DNA from: Sporosarcina ureae | GTDB taxonomy: Bacteria; Bacillota; Bacilli; Bacillales_A; Planococcaceae | Direction of reading: 5' to 3' | NCBI RefSeq assembly: GCF_029267015.1 | Contig: NZ_JARIEA010000081.1 | Location: 1 to 64,000 of the forward strand | Length of the DNA stretch: 64,000 nucleotides | The notes under the pieces: model-generated | Told to the model about the DNA's origin: nothing | What the model saw: only the letters and a program-made list of their open reading frames with translations | Database searches by the model: none | Position numbers and translations under genes: made by a program | In this document: positions 27,322 through 34,792 of the stretch, piece after piece | Layout of the letters: each line of letters starts with the position of its first letter | Numbering within the stretch: the first letter of the stretch is position 1

Positions 27322-27957
27322 ATGACGGACTACACTGCGTACATTAGCCGCTTTGCAGAAGAAAAAGAGCCGCACATCCTTGAAATGGAGCGCTACGCTG
27401 AAGAACACCGTGTGCCAATCATGGATGATGCAGGTCTTTATACGTTAATCGGGTTGCTGAAAATCCAGCAACCGAAACGTATACTCGAAATCGGAAGTGC
27501 GATCGGCTATTCGGCTATTCGATTAGCAAAAGCGATTCCGGACGCAATCATTTATACAGTCGAGCGCGACACGGAACGTTATGAGAAAGCAGTCGAGAAC
27601 ATTGAGCGTAGCGGATTACAAGAGCGCATCACAATCATTCATGGAGATGCACTGGAACTGGATGAAACAACATTAGACCAGCAACCATTTGATGCGCTGT
27701 TCATTGATGCAGCAAAAGGACAATATCGAAAGTTTTTCGACAAATACAGTCCGCTTGTCGGTTCGTTAGGTGTAATCTATTGTGATAATATGTTTATGCA
27801 TGGTATGGTGCTGTTGGAAGATGCAGACATACCGAAACGTAACCGGACAATGATTCGGAATTTGCAACAATTCACGAGCTGGGCGATGCAAAATGAACAC
27901 TATGAAACGTCATTGCTACCAATAGGTGACGGTATTTTGATAGCCGTGAAAAAGTAG
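27322..27957 (+). CDS. trmR: tRNA 5-hydroxyuridine methyltransferase TrmR (YrrM, O-methyltransferase fold)
   Basis: A 211-aa SAM enzyme of the O-methyltransferase 3 family. Motif I ILEIGSAIGYSAI (about 54-66) and LFIDAAKGQY (about 129-138) are clear. B. subtilis YrrM methylates ho5U34 to mo5U34 in tRNA. ATG 27322 follows AAGGGGAAG; the GTG at 27316 lies too close to it. In Bacillus the hydroxylation factors yrrN and yrrO sit between this gene and udk; here udk follows after 29 nt, so the substrate nucleoside must be made by another route. Confidence 0.9.
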   Translation: MTDYTAYISRFAEEKEPHILEMERYAEEHRVPIMDDAGLYTLIGLLKIQQPKRILEIGSAIGYSAIRLAKAIPDAIIYTVERDTERYEKAVENIERSGLQERITIIHGDALELDETTLDQQPFDALFIDAAKGQYRKFFDKYSPLVGSLGVIYCDNMFMHGMVLLEDADIPKRNRTMIRNLQQFTSWAMQNEHYETSLLPIGDGILIAVKK

Positions 27958-27986
27958 TAAAGAGTAGACCGTAAAGGGGAATAGTT

Positions 27987-28622
27987 GTGAAGAAAAAACC
28001 TGTCGTGATCGGTATTACCGGAGGTTCAGGATCCGGAAAAACTAGTGTCACCAAAAAGATACATGAAGTATTCCAAGGTCATTCAGTCGTTGTCATTGAA
28101 CAAGACGATTACTATAAAGATCAATCACATTTGGCATTTAACGAAAGATTACAAACGAATTATGATCATCCGCTAGCGTTCGATACAGATTTACTAATTC
28201 AACATATCCATCAGTTGATCAACAGACAGTCAATCGAAAAGCCGACATATGATTATACTTTGCACACACGCGCGACTGAAAAAGTAGTGGTAGAGTCACA
28301 AGACGTGATAATCCTTGAAGGAATTTTAGTCTTAGAAGATGAACGTTTGCGCGATCTTATGGATATTAAGCTGTTTGTTGATACCGATTCAGATATACGG
28401 ATTATTCGCCGTATTTTACGGGACATCCATGATCGTGGACGTACGGTAGATTCTGTCGTAGAACAATACATGACGGTTGTTCGTCCGATGCACAATCAGT
28501 TCATAGAACCTACAAAAAAGTATGCTAATATAATCATTCCCGAAGGCGGCGAGAACGCGGTTGCGATTGATTTAATGGTAACGAAGATAAAAACAATTCT
28601 TGCATCTGTTGATGAAGTATAA
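27987..28622 (+). CDS. udk: Uridine kinase
   Basis: A 211-aa P-loop kinase phosphorylating uridine and cytidine in pyrimidine salvage. Walker [10 protein letters not shown] is at residues 11-19, QDDYYKDQ near 40, TYDYTLHTR near 80 and the lid region [12 protein letters not shown] near 135. GTG start behind AAAGGGGAA. Full length for the family. Confidence 0.95.
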   Translation: MKKKPVVIGITGGSGSGKTSVTKKIHEVFQGHSVVVIEQDDYYKDQSHLAFNERLQTNYDHPLAFDTDLLIQHIHQLINRQSIEKPTYDYTLHTRATEKVVVESQDVIILEGILVLEDERLRDLMDIKLFVDTDSDIRIIRRILRDIHDRGRTVDSVVEQYMTVVRPMHNQFIEPTKKYANIIIPEGGENAVAIDLMVTKIKTILASVDEV

Positions 28623-28769
28623 TATGATGATGACATAATTTTAAATCAATTCAACATCCGCCTGTTTATATAAGTAAATTAGGATGTTCGCAAGACATGC
28701 AAGGGCTTTTTTTCGTTCAGACGAGTAAAAGGAATGAAAAGAAGAATAGTTAAAACTAAAATAGTTCCA

Positions 28770-28810
28770 CTATGTCACATAATTAAAGTTAGTGTGGCAT
28801 AGTATTTTTT
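28770..28810 (+). terminator. Intrinsic terminator just upstream of greA
   Basis: CTATGTCACATAA (28770-28782) pairs with TTAGTGTGGCATAG (28789-28802) with one bulge and one G-T pair, then TATTTTTT. It lies 148 bases after udk but only about 15 bases before the greA ribosome site, so it may end udk transcripts or attenuate greA. Confidence 0.7.
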
Positions 28811-28839
28811 ATGAACAGAAATTTGAGGAGTGTTATGAA

Positions 28840-29316
28840 ATGGTTTCAGAAAAAAAGTTTCCAATGACAGCTGCAGGTAAAGCAAAGTTAGAAGAAGAAC
28901 TAGAACATTTAAAAACGGTTAAACGTGTGGAAGTAGTAGAAAGAATCAAAATCGCACGTAGTTACGGTGATTTATCGGAAAACTCCGAGTACGATTCAGC
29001 GAAAGAAGACCAAGCATTTGTCGAAGGAAAGATTTCTTCTATTGAAGGAATGATTCGCAATGCAGTCATTATTACTGAAGATGAATTAAATACGGATGAA
29101 GTTCAATTAGGTAAGACGGTCACATTCAGAGAAATTCCTGACGGTGACAAAGAGACATATACGATTGTAGGATCAGCAGAAGCGAATCCTCTAGAAGGTA
29201 TGATCTCAAACGACTCACCCATTGCAAAAGCATTAATTGGTCGCAAGAAAGACGAAAAGGTTAGGATTCAAACTCCCGGCGGTGAAATGTCAGTAGAGAT
29301 ACTCGAGATAAAGTGA
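28840..29316 (+). CDS. greA: Transcription elongation factor GreA
   Basis: A 158-aa protein with the N-terminal coiled-coil (about 10-75, ending in the acidic tip [22 protein letters not shown], split here by the turn near residue 45) and a C-terminal FKBP-like domain ending SVEILEIK. It inserts into the RNA polymerase secondary channel and stimulates cleavage of backtracked RNA. The frame extends upstream, but ATG 28840 follows GAGGAG at nine bases. A terminator-like hairpin lies in the leader. Confidence 0.95.
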   Translation: MVSEKKFPMTAAGKAKLEEELEHLKTVKRVEVVERIKIARSYGDLSENSEYDSAKEDQAFVEGKISSIEGMIRNAVIITEDELNTDEVQLGKTVTFREIPDGDKETYTIVGSAEANPLEGMISNDSPIAKALIGRKKDEKVRIQTPGGEMSVEILEIK

Positions 29317-29322
29317 CACACG

Positions 29323-29356
29323 TACCGTCTTCTTATTTGTAGAAGACGGTATTGCT
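29323..29356 (+). terminator. Terminator after greA
   Basis: Perfect 11-bp stem TACCGTCTTCT (29323-29333) / AGAAGACGGTA (29341-29351); the T-run is weak. Confidence 0.6.
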
Positions 29357-29418
29357 TATTTTGATCAATTCCCACTACGGGATTTGTGTTTCATTTTATA
29401 GTAAAGGAGTCGTCAAAA

Positions 29419-30189
29419 ATGCCAGATGAAGGTCCAAAGTATTCAAGATCATCAAGAAAACAAGGTAGTAAAGCGAACAAAGTGAATAGAGCATTAAATA
29501 TTTCAATTGGTGTCGTCGTTTTTCTGATTGCAGTGGTTGCTATTATTTTTATAACAGGTGATGACGACAAAAATGAAGTAGCAATTGAAAAGCCTGAAGA
29601 ATCTACGCAGTCCGATACAGCACCAATTGAACCGATTGTTTTAGATGATGAAGATGAGACGGACAAGCCGGATACGGAAAAATCTGAACCAACTGAAGTG
29701 CAAGAACCAACTGAAACGGAAGAGCCAGAAGTTCAAGCTCCTGAAGAAACTAACGAAGTGGTAAATGAAGTTGTGGAAGAACCAGAAGCACCTAAAGTAG
29801 AAGAGCCAAAAAAAGAACAACCAAAAAAAGAACAACCAAAAAAAGAAGAGCCTAAAAAAGAACAGCCAAAGAAAGAAACTTCTTCTGATTCCGGTAAGAA
29901 AGCTATTGTAAATCCTGACTGGAAACCTGTTGGTACAAAGCAAACAGGGGAGCACGTCTCGAAGTATGATGGTCAATCCGACGATTGGAATGAAAAAAAG
30001 AAAGCCATCTCCTATGCGACAGGACTATCTGAAGATCAGTTATATTTTGATCGCATTCAAAATGGAGGAAGTCCTCAAAAATCAGAAGGTATTGTCAGAA
30101 GTAAAGATAATTCCAAAAAATATAAAGTATATCTTGAATGGGTTGACGGTCAAGGCTGGAAACCAGTGAAAATGGATGTATTGAAGTAA
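29419..30189 (+). CDS. yrrS: YrrS family membrane protein (DUF1510)
   Basis: A 256-aa protein with a basic cytosolic tail, one transmembrane helix (about residues 28-48, ISIGVVVFLIAVVAIIFIT), a long extracellular Glu/Pro/Lys-rich linker, and a C-terminal DUF1510 domain (about 165-256, NPDWKPVGTKQ to the GWKPVKMD end). B. subtilis YrrS lies at the same place with a penicillin-binding protein gene (pbpI/yrrR) in front; that gene is absent here. Function is unknown; cell-envelope location is clear. ATG 29419 follows AAAGGAG. The linker contains a tandem repeat. Confidence 0.85.
   Translation: MPDEGPKYSRSSRKQGSKANKVNRALNISIGVVVFLIAVVAIIFITGDDDKNEVAIEKPEESTQSDTAPIEPIVLDDEDETDKPDTEKSEPTEVQEPTETEEPEVQAPEETNEVVNEVVEEPEAPKVEEPKKEQPKKEQPKKEEPKKEQPKKETSSDSGKKAIVNPDWKPVGTKQTGEHVSKYDGQSDDWNEKKKAISYATGLSEDQLYFDRIQNGGSPQKSEGIVRSKDNSKKYKVYLEWVDGQGWKPVKMDVLK
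29806..29877 (+). repeat. 15-nt tandem repeat coding for PKKEQ units in yrrS
   Basis: Units start at 29806, 29821, 29836, 29851 and 29866 and encode PKKEQ, PKKEQ, PKKEE, PKKEQ, PKKE. The first two units are identical at the nucleotide level, so slipped-strand length change is likely. Confidence 0.85.
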
Positions 30190-30204
30190 GGATATCAAAC
30201 TACC

Positions 30205-30231
30205 GATGTGCTGCTTTTTTGCAGCACATTC
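30205..30231 (+). terminator. Hairpin after yrrS
   Basis: GATGTGCTGC (30205-30214) / GCAGCACATT (30221-30230) with the six T in the loop instead of after the stem. A possible weak terminator. Confidence 0.4.
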
Positions 30232-30260
30232 TAGTAAGTGAAAAAGAGGAGAGGGCATAA

Positions 30261-30953
30261 ATGAAAATAGCAATCGTAGGAGCAATGGAGGAAGAAGTTG
30301 AAATATTGCGCAGAGAAATCGGTCTTGGGAAGATTACAACGATCGGAAACTGTGAGTTTATCGAAGGTAAAGTAGGTAAGCACCAAGTGATTGTGACGAA
30401 GAGTGGCATTGGTAAAGTAAACGCTGCCATGGCAACAACAATCCTACTACAAAACTACAAACCGGACGTAGTCTTGAATACAGGTTCTGCGGGTGGAACA
30501 AATCCTGAACTCGAAGTAGGAACGATTGTCATATCGGATTATGTCCTGCATCATGATGTCGATGTAACCGCATTCGGATACGAGCTAGGACAAGTACCAC
30601 AACTTCCTGCAAGTTTCCCTTCAGATTCTACACTAATTGGTTTCGCTAGAGAAGCTGTCATTGAGTTAGATACATATGAACATTGTGTAGGTACGATCGC
30701 TTCAGCTGATACTTTCATGGATGATCCTGAAAAAGTGTTACAAGTTAAAAGTAGATTTCCACGAGTCATCGCAGTAGAAATGGAAGCTGCGGCTGTTGCT
30801 CAAGTTTGTTATCAATTCAATACACGTTGTGTCGTAATTCGTGCACTATCTGATATTGCCGGAAAAGAATCCACAGTCAGTTTCGAAGAGTTTTTACCGC
30901 TTGCTGCCAAACACTCGTCACAGATAGTTTTGCGTGTCATCTCGAAACTTTGA
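30261..30953 (+). CDS. mtnN: 5'-methylthioadenosine/S-adenosylhomocysteine nucleosidase
   Basis: A 230-aa enzyme cleaving adenine from MTA and SAH. Active-site residues are visible as E10-E12 (GAMEEEVEIL), E174 in VEMEAAAVAQ and D197 in ALSDIAGKES, with the nucleoside-phosphorylase signature VLNTGSAGG near 72. ATG 30261 follows AGAGGAGAGGG. It recycles by-products of the several SAM enzymes in this window, though that is general rather than operon-specific. Confidence 0.95.
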   Translation: MKIAIVGAMEEEVEILRREIGLGKITTIGNCEFIEGKVGKHQVIVTKSGIGKVNAAMATTILLQNYKPDVVLNTGSAGGTNPELEVGTIVISDYVLHHDVDVTAFGYELGQVPQLPASFPSDSTLIGFAREAVIELDTYEHCVGTIASADTFMDDPEKVLQVKSRFPRVIAVEMEAAAVAQVCYQFNTRCVVIRALSDIAGKESTVSFEEFLPLAAKHSSQIVLRVISKL

Positions 30954-31020
30954 TCGTTCTATGATAAAATGACTTAGTAGACAGACTAGCAGTTCGTTTG
31001 GTTGAGAGGAGGGACATTCA

Positions 31021-31101
31021 ATGGAATTCTTAATGGGCGGAGTATTTATCGTCACTGCACTATTGGCACTAATTATTTTACGCGAGGTTAAAGCTGACTA
31101 A
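31021..31101 (+). CDS. Possible 26-aa single-span membrane peptide
   Basis: ATG 31021 follows a strong ribosome site, AGAGGAGGGAC, at a perfect distance. The 26 residues are a hydrophobic helix (LMGGVFIVTALLALIILR) with an acidic start and a charged REVKAD tail, as in regulatory or accessory micro-proteins of membrane complexes. I recognise no family. It lies 67 nt after mtnN and ends just before a terminator opposite sigK. Expression is not shown; the good ribosome site and clean fold are the support. Confidence 0.55.
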   Translation: MEFLMGGVFIVTALLALIILREVKAD

Positions 31102-31111
31102 GAATAAAATT

Positions 31112-31170
31112 AAAGCGTTTCCGGTGTGCGGGGGCTGTGGCCCAAGGTTGCACGATCGGAAACGCTTTTT
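31112..31170. terminator. Large structured terminator between the micro-ORF and sigK
   Basis: Outer perfect 12-bp stem AAAGCGTTTCCG (31112-31123) / CGGAAACGCTTT (31157-31168) with a T-run. Inside are a GTGTGC/GCAC partial helix and a GGGC-TGTG-GCCC hairpin (31132-31143). A-run and T-run allow use from both strands for the convergent genes. More elaborate than the other terminators here. Confidence 0.75.
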
Positions 31171-31173
31171 GTA

Positions 31174-31872
31174 TTATTGATATTCATGCTTGAACGATTG
31201 ATACAATTTGACGATTGCTCGCTTCTCGATTCGTGAAACATAGCTTCTGGAAATATTCAATTGCTCTGCGATTTCTTTTTGGGTCATCGGCTGATCGTCT
31301 AACAAGCCGTATCGTCTTTGGATGATTTCGAGCTCCCGTGAATCAAGCTTGTTCAAATGTCGGTATAGACGCTCTTTTTGTTCGTTTTGTTCTACGGTTG
31401 TTTGTGGAGGTATGTCGTTTGTTTGAAGGAGGTCTGCAATTTCCAAGGATTGACCGTCTTTATCCATACCGATTGGTTCGTAGAGGGAGACATCTTTTTG
31501 TACCTTTTTCTGTGTTCGCAAATACATAAGTATTTCATTTTCGATACAGCGCGCAGCATACGTAGCAAGCTTTGTTTTACGGTCTGGCGTAAAGCTATTG
31601 ACGGCTTTCATCAGACCAATCGCCCCGATTGAAATATAATCATCAAGCAGTTCGTGCTTCGGTTGAAACTTCTTGACGATATGGGCGACCAAACGCATAT
31701 TGTGTTCGATAAGTTCATCTCGTGCACTTTCATCGCCTTCAGCTAATCGTCTCAGGCATTCGGCTTCTTCCTTCTTGGATAACGGACGAAGGAAAGCTTG
31801 ACCTCTGATGTATCCGATTAGCGCGGGGATCTCTAACCATAATTGCATGACGGCCAGGAAAAACCCGCTCAT
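31174..31872 (-). CDS. sigK: RNA polymerase sigma-K factor (mother-cell sporulation sigma)
   Basis: A 232-aa sigma-70 family factor. The first about 20 residues (MSGFFLAVMQLWLEIPALIGY) are the hydrophobic pro-sequence removed by SpoIVFB in pro-SigK. Region 2 follows (DYISIGAIGLMKAVNSF near 87 and YAARCIENEILMYLR near 105) and region 4 holds the HTH MTQKEIAEQLNISRSYVSRIEK near 195. The reading frame is continuous; there is no skin-type element splitting it, unlike B. subtilis 168. ATG 31872 follows GGAGGTGG. SigK drives late mother-cell (coat, cortex) genes. Confidence 0.96.
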   Translation of the reverse strand: MSGFFLAVMQLWLEIPALIGYIRGQAFLRPLSKKEEAECLRRLAEGDESARDELIEHNMRLVAHIVKKFQPKHELLDDYISIGAIGLMKAVNSFTPDRKTKLATYAARCIENEILMYLRTQKKVQKDVSLYEPIGMDKDGQSLEIADLLQTNDIPPQTTVEQNEQKERLYRHLNKLDSRELEIIQRRYGLLDDQPMTQKEIAEQLNISRSYVSRIEKRAIVKLYQSFKHEYQ

Positions 31873-31899
31873 GTGACCACCTCCGATTATTGGTAGTTT

Positions 31900-31928
31900 A
31901 CTCTATGCAAACAACGGATGGTCTATCA
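31900..31928 (-). promoter_or_regulatory. Possible SigE-type promoter of sigK
   Basis: On the minus strand CATAGAGT (31900-31907) resembles the SigE/SigK -10 CATACAnT, and TGATAGA (31922-31928) lies 14 bases upstream as a weak -35. Known biology (sigK is transcribed by SigE, then SigK) supports it; the match itself is moderate. Confidence 0.4.
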
Positions 31929-31953
31929 CTGACAAGAAAAGCGATAAAATCAG

Positions 31954-31992
31954 ACATAGTTGTGCATGCATAGTACACAACTATGTTATAAT
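31954..31992 (+). promoter_or_regulatory. Inverted repeat at the yqeG promoter
   Basis: Perfect 11-bp inverted repeat ACATAGTTGTG (31954-31964) / CACAACTATGT (31976-31986), 11-nt spacer, abutting a consensus -10 TATAAT (31987-31992). No good -35 is present at 17 bases. The position is what one expects of an operator, or of a site for an activator replacing the -35. Confidence 0.55.
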
Positions 31993-32027
31993 CAGACAAG
32001 AATTTGTTGTAGGGCGGAGAGGATAAT

Positions 32028-32543
32028 GTGTTAAATCGTTTTTTACCGAGCGCATATGTTAAATCAGTATTTTTGATCAAACCGGAAGACCTGATTGAAA
32101 ATGGTATTAAGGGCATCATTACGGATTTAGACAATACACTCGTTGAATGGGATCGTGCAGATGCCACGGAAGATATTATGGCGTGGTTCAAATCAATGCG
32201 CGATGCCGGTTTGCAAATTACAGTTGTTTCCAATAACCATATTGAGCGCGTTAGCCACTTTTGTGACCCGTTAGGCATCCCGTATATTTGCGAAGCGCGA
32301 AAGCCGTTGAAGAGGTCATTTTATCAAGCAATGGCTACGTTAGGATTGCCTAAAAAAGAAATCGTTATGATTGGTGATCAATTATTGACAGATGTCTTGG
32401 GTGCGAATCGAGTGGGCCTACAGACGATATTGGTCGTCCCTGTGGCAAGTTCCGATGCGCCAATCACGAAGTTCAACCGTGCGATTGAACGACGGATTAT
32501 GGCAAGGTTTAGAAGAAAAGGATTACTTACGTGGGAGGACTAA
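32028..32543 (+). CDS. yqeG: YqeG family HAD-superfamily phosphatase
   Basis: A 171-aa HAD IIIA phosphatase. Motif I DLDNTLVEWD (about 38-47) has the nucleophile and general acid; VVSNNH gives motif II, KP near 89 motif III, and MIGDQLLTDVLGAN near 108 motif IV. The family is related to phosphatidylglycerophosphate phosphatases, but the substrate is not settled. GTG start behind GGAGAGG. First gene of a long conserved ribosome/NAD/competence block; it overlaps the ribosome site of yqeH. Confidence 0.9.
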   Translation: MLNRFLPSAYVKSVFLIKPEDLIENGIKGIITDLDNTLVEWDRADATEDIMAWFKSMRDAGLQITVVSNNHIERVSHFCDPLGIPYICEARKPLKRSFYQAMATLGLPKKEIVMIGDQLLTDVLGANRVGLQTILVVPVASSDAPITKFNRAIERRIMARFRRKGLLTWED

Positions 32544-32545
32544 AT

Positions 32546-33646
32546 TTGGAATTGATCAAATGTATTGGATGCGGTATTACAATCCAAACAACCGATAAAA
32601 CTGCAGAAGGCTATGCACCACCTGCTTCTTTAGAGAAGGAAGATGTTATTTGCCAGCGTTGTTTTAAATTACGGAACTATAATGAACTACAGCCAGTTTC
32701 CTTATCAGGAGACGATTTTTTAGCGATTCTAAATGGAATCGGCGAGAAACAAGGGTTAATCGTCAAAGTCGTGGATATTTTTGATTTCAACGGTAGCTGG
32801 ATTAATGGCTTGCATCGCTTTGTAGGCAAGAAAGACATCTTGTTGATCGGTAATAAGGCAGATATTTTGCCGAAAGCGATTAATCCGCAACGAGTGAAGA
32901 ATTGGATGAAGGCAGAAGCGGCAAAGCTTGGCTTAAAACCAATTGACGTCTTGCTCGTTTCCGCTGTAAAAGGGAACGGCATGAGTGAAGCACTCGACGC
33001 AATCGAGAAATACCGTAAAGGTAAAGACGTCTATGTAGTCGGCTGTACGAATGTAGGGAAATCTACGTTCATTAATCGGATCATTAAAGATGCGACGGGT
33101 ATGGAGGATGTCATTACGACGTCTTATTTCCCTGGAACGACTCTTGATGTAGTAGAAATTCCATTGGATGATGGAAAAATGCTGATGGATACACCTGGGA
33201 TCATCAATGATCACCAAATGGCCCATCACTTAGATGCGCACGATTTAAAATTAATTACACCGAAAAAAGAGTTGAAGCCGAAAGTCTATCAACTGAATGC
33301 GGAACAGACATTGTTCATTGGTGGACTGGCACGTTTTGATTTCATTCAAGGTGGACGTTCTTCATTCAATATTTACGCAGCGAATGCATTACCAGTTCAT
33401 CGGACAAAGCTTGAAAATGCAGATGAGCTATTTAAAAATCATCTAGGTGACATGCTTTCTCCACCTGGACCTGCATCCCTCGAAAATCTGCCGCCACTTG
33501 TGCGCCATGAATTTTCGATTAAGGAAGCAAAGACGGACATAGTTATTTCAGGTCTTGGCTGGATTACGATTCAGCATGCGAATGTAAAAGTGGCTGTACA
33601 TGCACCAAAAGGTGTTAATGTCGTAATCAGACCTTCATTGATTTAA
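32546..33646 (+). CDS. yqeH: YqeH circularly permuted GTPase, 30S ribosome assembly
   Basis: A 366-aa GTPase. An N-terminal zinc finger (C6, C9, C36, C39) precedes a circularly permuted G domain: G4 GNKADI near 110 comes before G1 GCTNVGKSTF near 170 and G3 DTPG near 220. A C-terminal RNA-binding region follows. YqeH is needed for 30S maturation in B. subtilis. The frame opens at GTG 32531, but that overlaps GGGAGGA (32532-32538), which serves TTG 32546; this gives exactly the B. subtilis length. Confidence 0.94.
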   Translation: MELIKCIGCGITIQTTDKTAEGYAPPASLEKEDVICQRCFKLRNYNELQPVSLSGDDFLAILNGIGEKQGLIVKVVDIFDFNGSWINGLHRFVGKKDILLIGNKADILPKAINPQRVKNWMKAEAAKLGLKPIDVLLVSAVKGNGMSEALDAIEKYRKGKDVYVVGCTNVGKSTFINRIIKDATGMEDVITTSYFPGTTLDVVEIPLDDGKMLMDTPGIINDHQMAHHLDAHDLKLITPKKELKPKVYQLNAEQTLFIGGLARFDFIQGGRSSFNIYAANALPVHRTKLENADELFKNHLGDMLSPPGPASLENLPPLVRHEFSIKEAKTDIVISGLGWITIQHANVKVAVHAPKGVNVVIRPSLI

Positions 33647-33667
33647 AAGGCTAGGAGGAATGACCAA

Positions 33668-34489
33668 TTGAAAAAATGGTATGCGGTAGTAGGCGATCCG
33701 ATCGCGCAATCGATGTCACCGGTCATGCACGATCAGTGGTTTGATGAAAACGATTTGGACGCGACATATATACCGATTCATGCAACAGCGGGAAGCTTAG
33801 AACAAACGATCAACAGTTTGCGTACACTCGGATGCAGCGGTTGGAATGTGACAGTACCCCATAAACAAGCAATTATTCCTTTCCTTGATGAAGTGGACGA
33901 ATCGGCAAGGGTCATGAATGCGGTGAATACAGTCTACCAAACCGATCAAGGTAAACTAATCGGTGCCAATACAGATGGTGCAGGTTTCGTGAAGTCTTTG
34001 GAGGAGTTTTCCGAATCAGTTACAGGTCCTGTATTACTTATAGGAGCTGGCGGAGCGGCTAGAGGTATCGCCTTTGCTTTGCAGTCAGCTGGTTATGGAC
34101 CACTCTATTTCACGAATAGGACCGCTTCACGGGCCGCAGAACTGGCGACAGCGATGGATGAAGGTCATGCGCTATCTATTGAAGAGGCAGAAGAACGTCT
34201 TGGGGAGTTCGGACTGGTCGTTCAAACTACTTCAGTCGGTATGAACTTTGCGCAAGAAGGGATTCCACTTGATCCAAAGAATATCGCAAGTGGTGTCGTA
34301 GTGGCAGATATTATTTATAATCCGCTTGAAACCGAATTTTTACGACAAGCAAAACAAGCAGGTGCTAAGACGATGAACGGTGTAGGAATGTTTGTTCATC
34401 AAGGTGCATTAGCTTTTGACAAGTGGACAGGTGTCTATCCTGACACGAAAAGAATGACAGATACGATTACAATGAAAGTTGGCGGGTAA
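33668..34489 (+). CDS. aroE: Shikimate dehydrogenase (NADP)
   Basis: A 273-aa enzyme reducing 3-dehydroshikimate in aromatic amino acid synthesis. Substrate-binding SMSPVMHDQWF (15-25), NVTVPHK with catalytic lysine (about 59-65), NTDGAGF with catalytic aspartate (about 100) and nucleotide-binding GAGGAARGIAFAL (about 126-138) are intact. TTG 33668 is behind AGGAGGAATG. It sits between yqeH and yqeI as in Bacillus. Confidence 0.95.
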   Translation: MKKWYAVVGDPIAQSMSPVMHDQWFDENDLDATYIPIHATAGSLEQTINSLRTLGCSGWNVTVPHKQAIIPFLDEVDESARVMNAVNTVYQTDQGKLIGANTDGAGFVKSLEEFSESVTGPVLLIGAGGAARGIAFALQSAGYGPLYFTNRTASRAAELATAMDEGHALSIEEAEERLGEFGLVVQTTSVGMNFAQEGIPLDPKNIASGVVVADIIYNPLETEFLRQAKQAGAKTMNGVGMFVHQGALAFDKWTGVYPDTKRMTDTITMKVGG

Positions 34490-34491
34490 AC

Positions 34492-34782
34492 ATGTTAACA
34501 GGTAAACAAAAAAGTTTTTTAAGAAGCGAAGCACATCATTTAGATTCATTATTCCAAATTGGGAAAAGTGGTCTGACAGATGCCATCCTCGCTCAAATCG
34601 ATGAAGCGCTAGAAGCACGTGAATTACTTAAAGTAAGCGTCCTTCAGAACTGCGACGAAGACAAAAAGGAAATTGCTGAAAAGATTGGTGCGTATAAAGG
34701 TATTCACGTAGTTCAAATCATCGGCAGCACTATCGTTTTATATAGAGAATCGACAGAGAAAAAACGCATACAATTACCGTAA
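34492..34782 (+). CDS. yqeI: YhbY/CRM-domain RNA-binding protein
   Basis: A 96-aa protein consisting of one CRM (CRS1-YhbY) domain: LTGKQKSFLRSEAH, QIGKSGLTDAILAQIDEALEARELLKV with the GxxG-like loop, and VVQIIGSTIVLYR. Homologues associate with pre-50S particles. It begins two bases after aroE, so translation is coupled. Confidence 0.93.
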   Translation: MLTGKQKSFLRSEAHHLDSLFQIGKSGLTDAILAQIDEALEARELLKVSVLQNCDEDKKEIAEKIGAYKGIHVVQIIGSTIVLYRESTEKKRIQLP

Positions 34783-34792
34783 GGAGAATCAG

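Noticed and set aside
28660..28720. AACATCC/GGATGTT pairing and a T-run after udk
   Set aside because: The loop is about 22 nt and the T-run is separated from the stem; not a convincing terminator.
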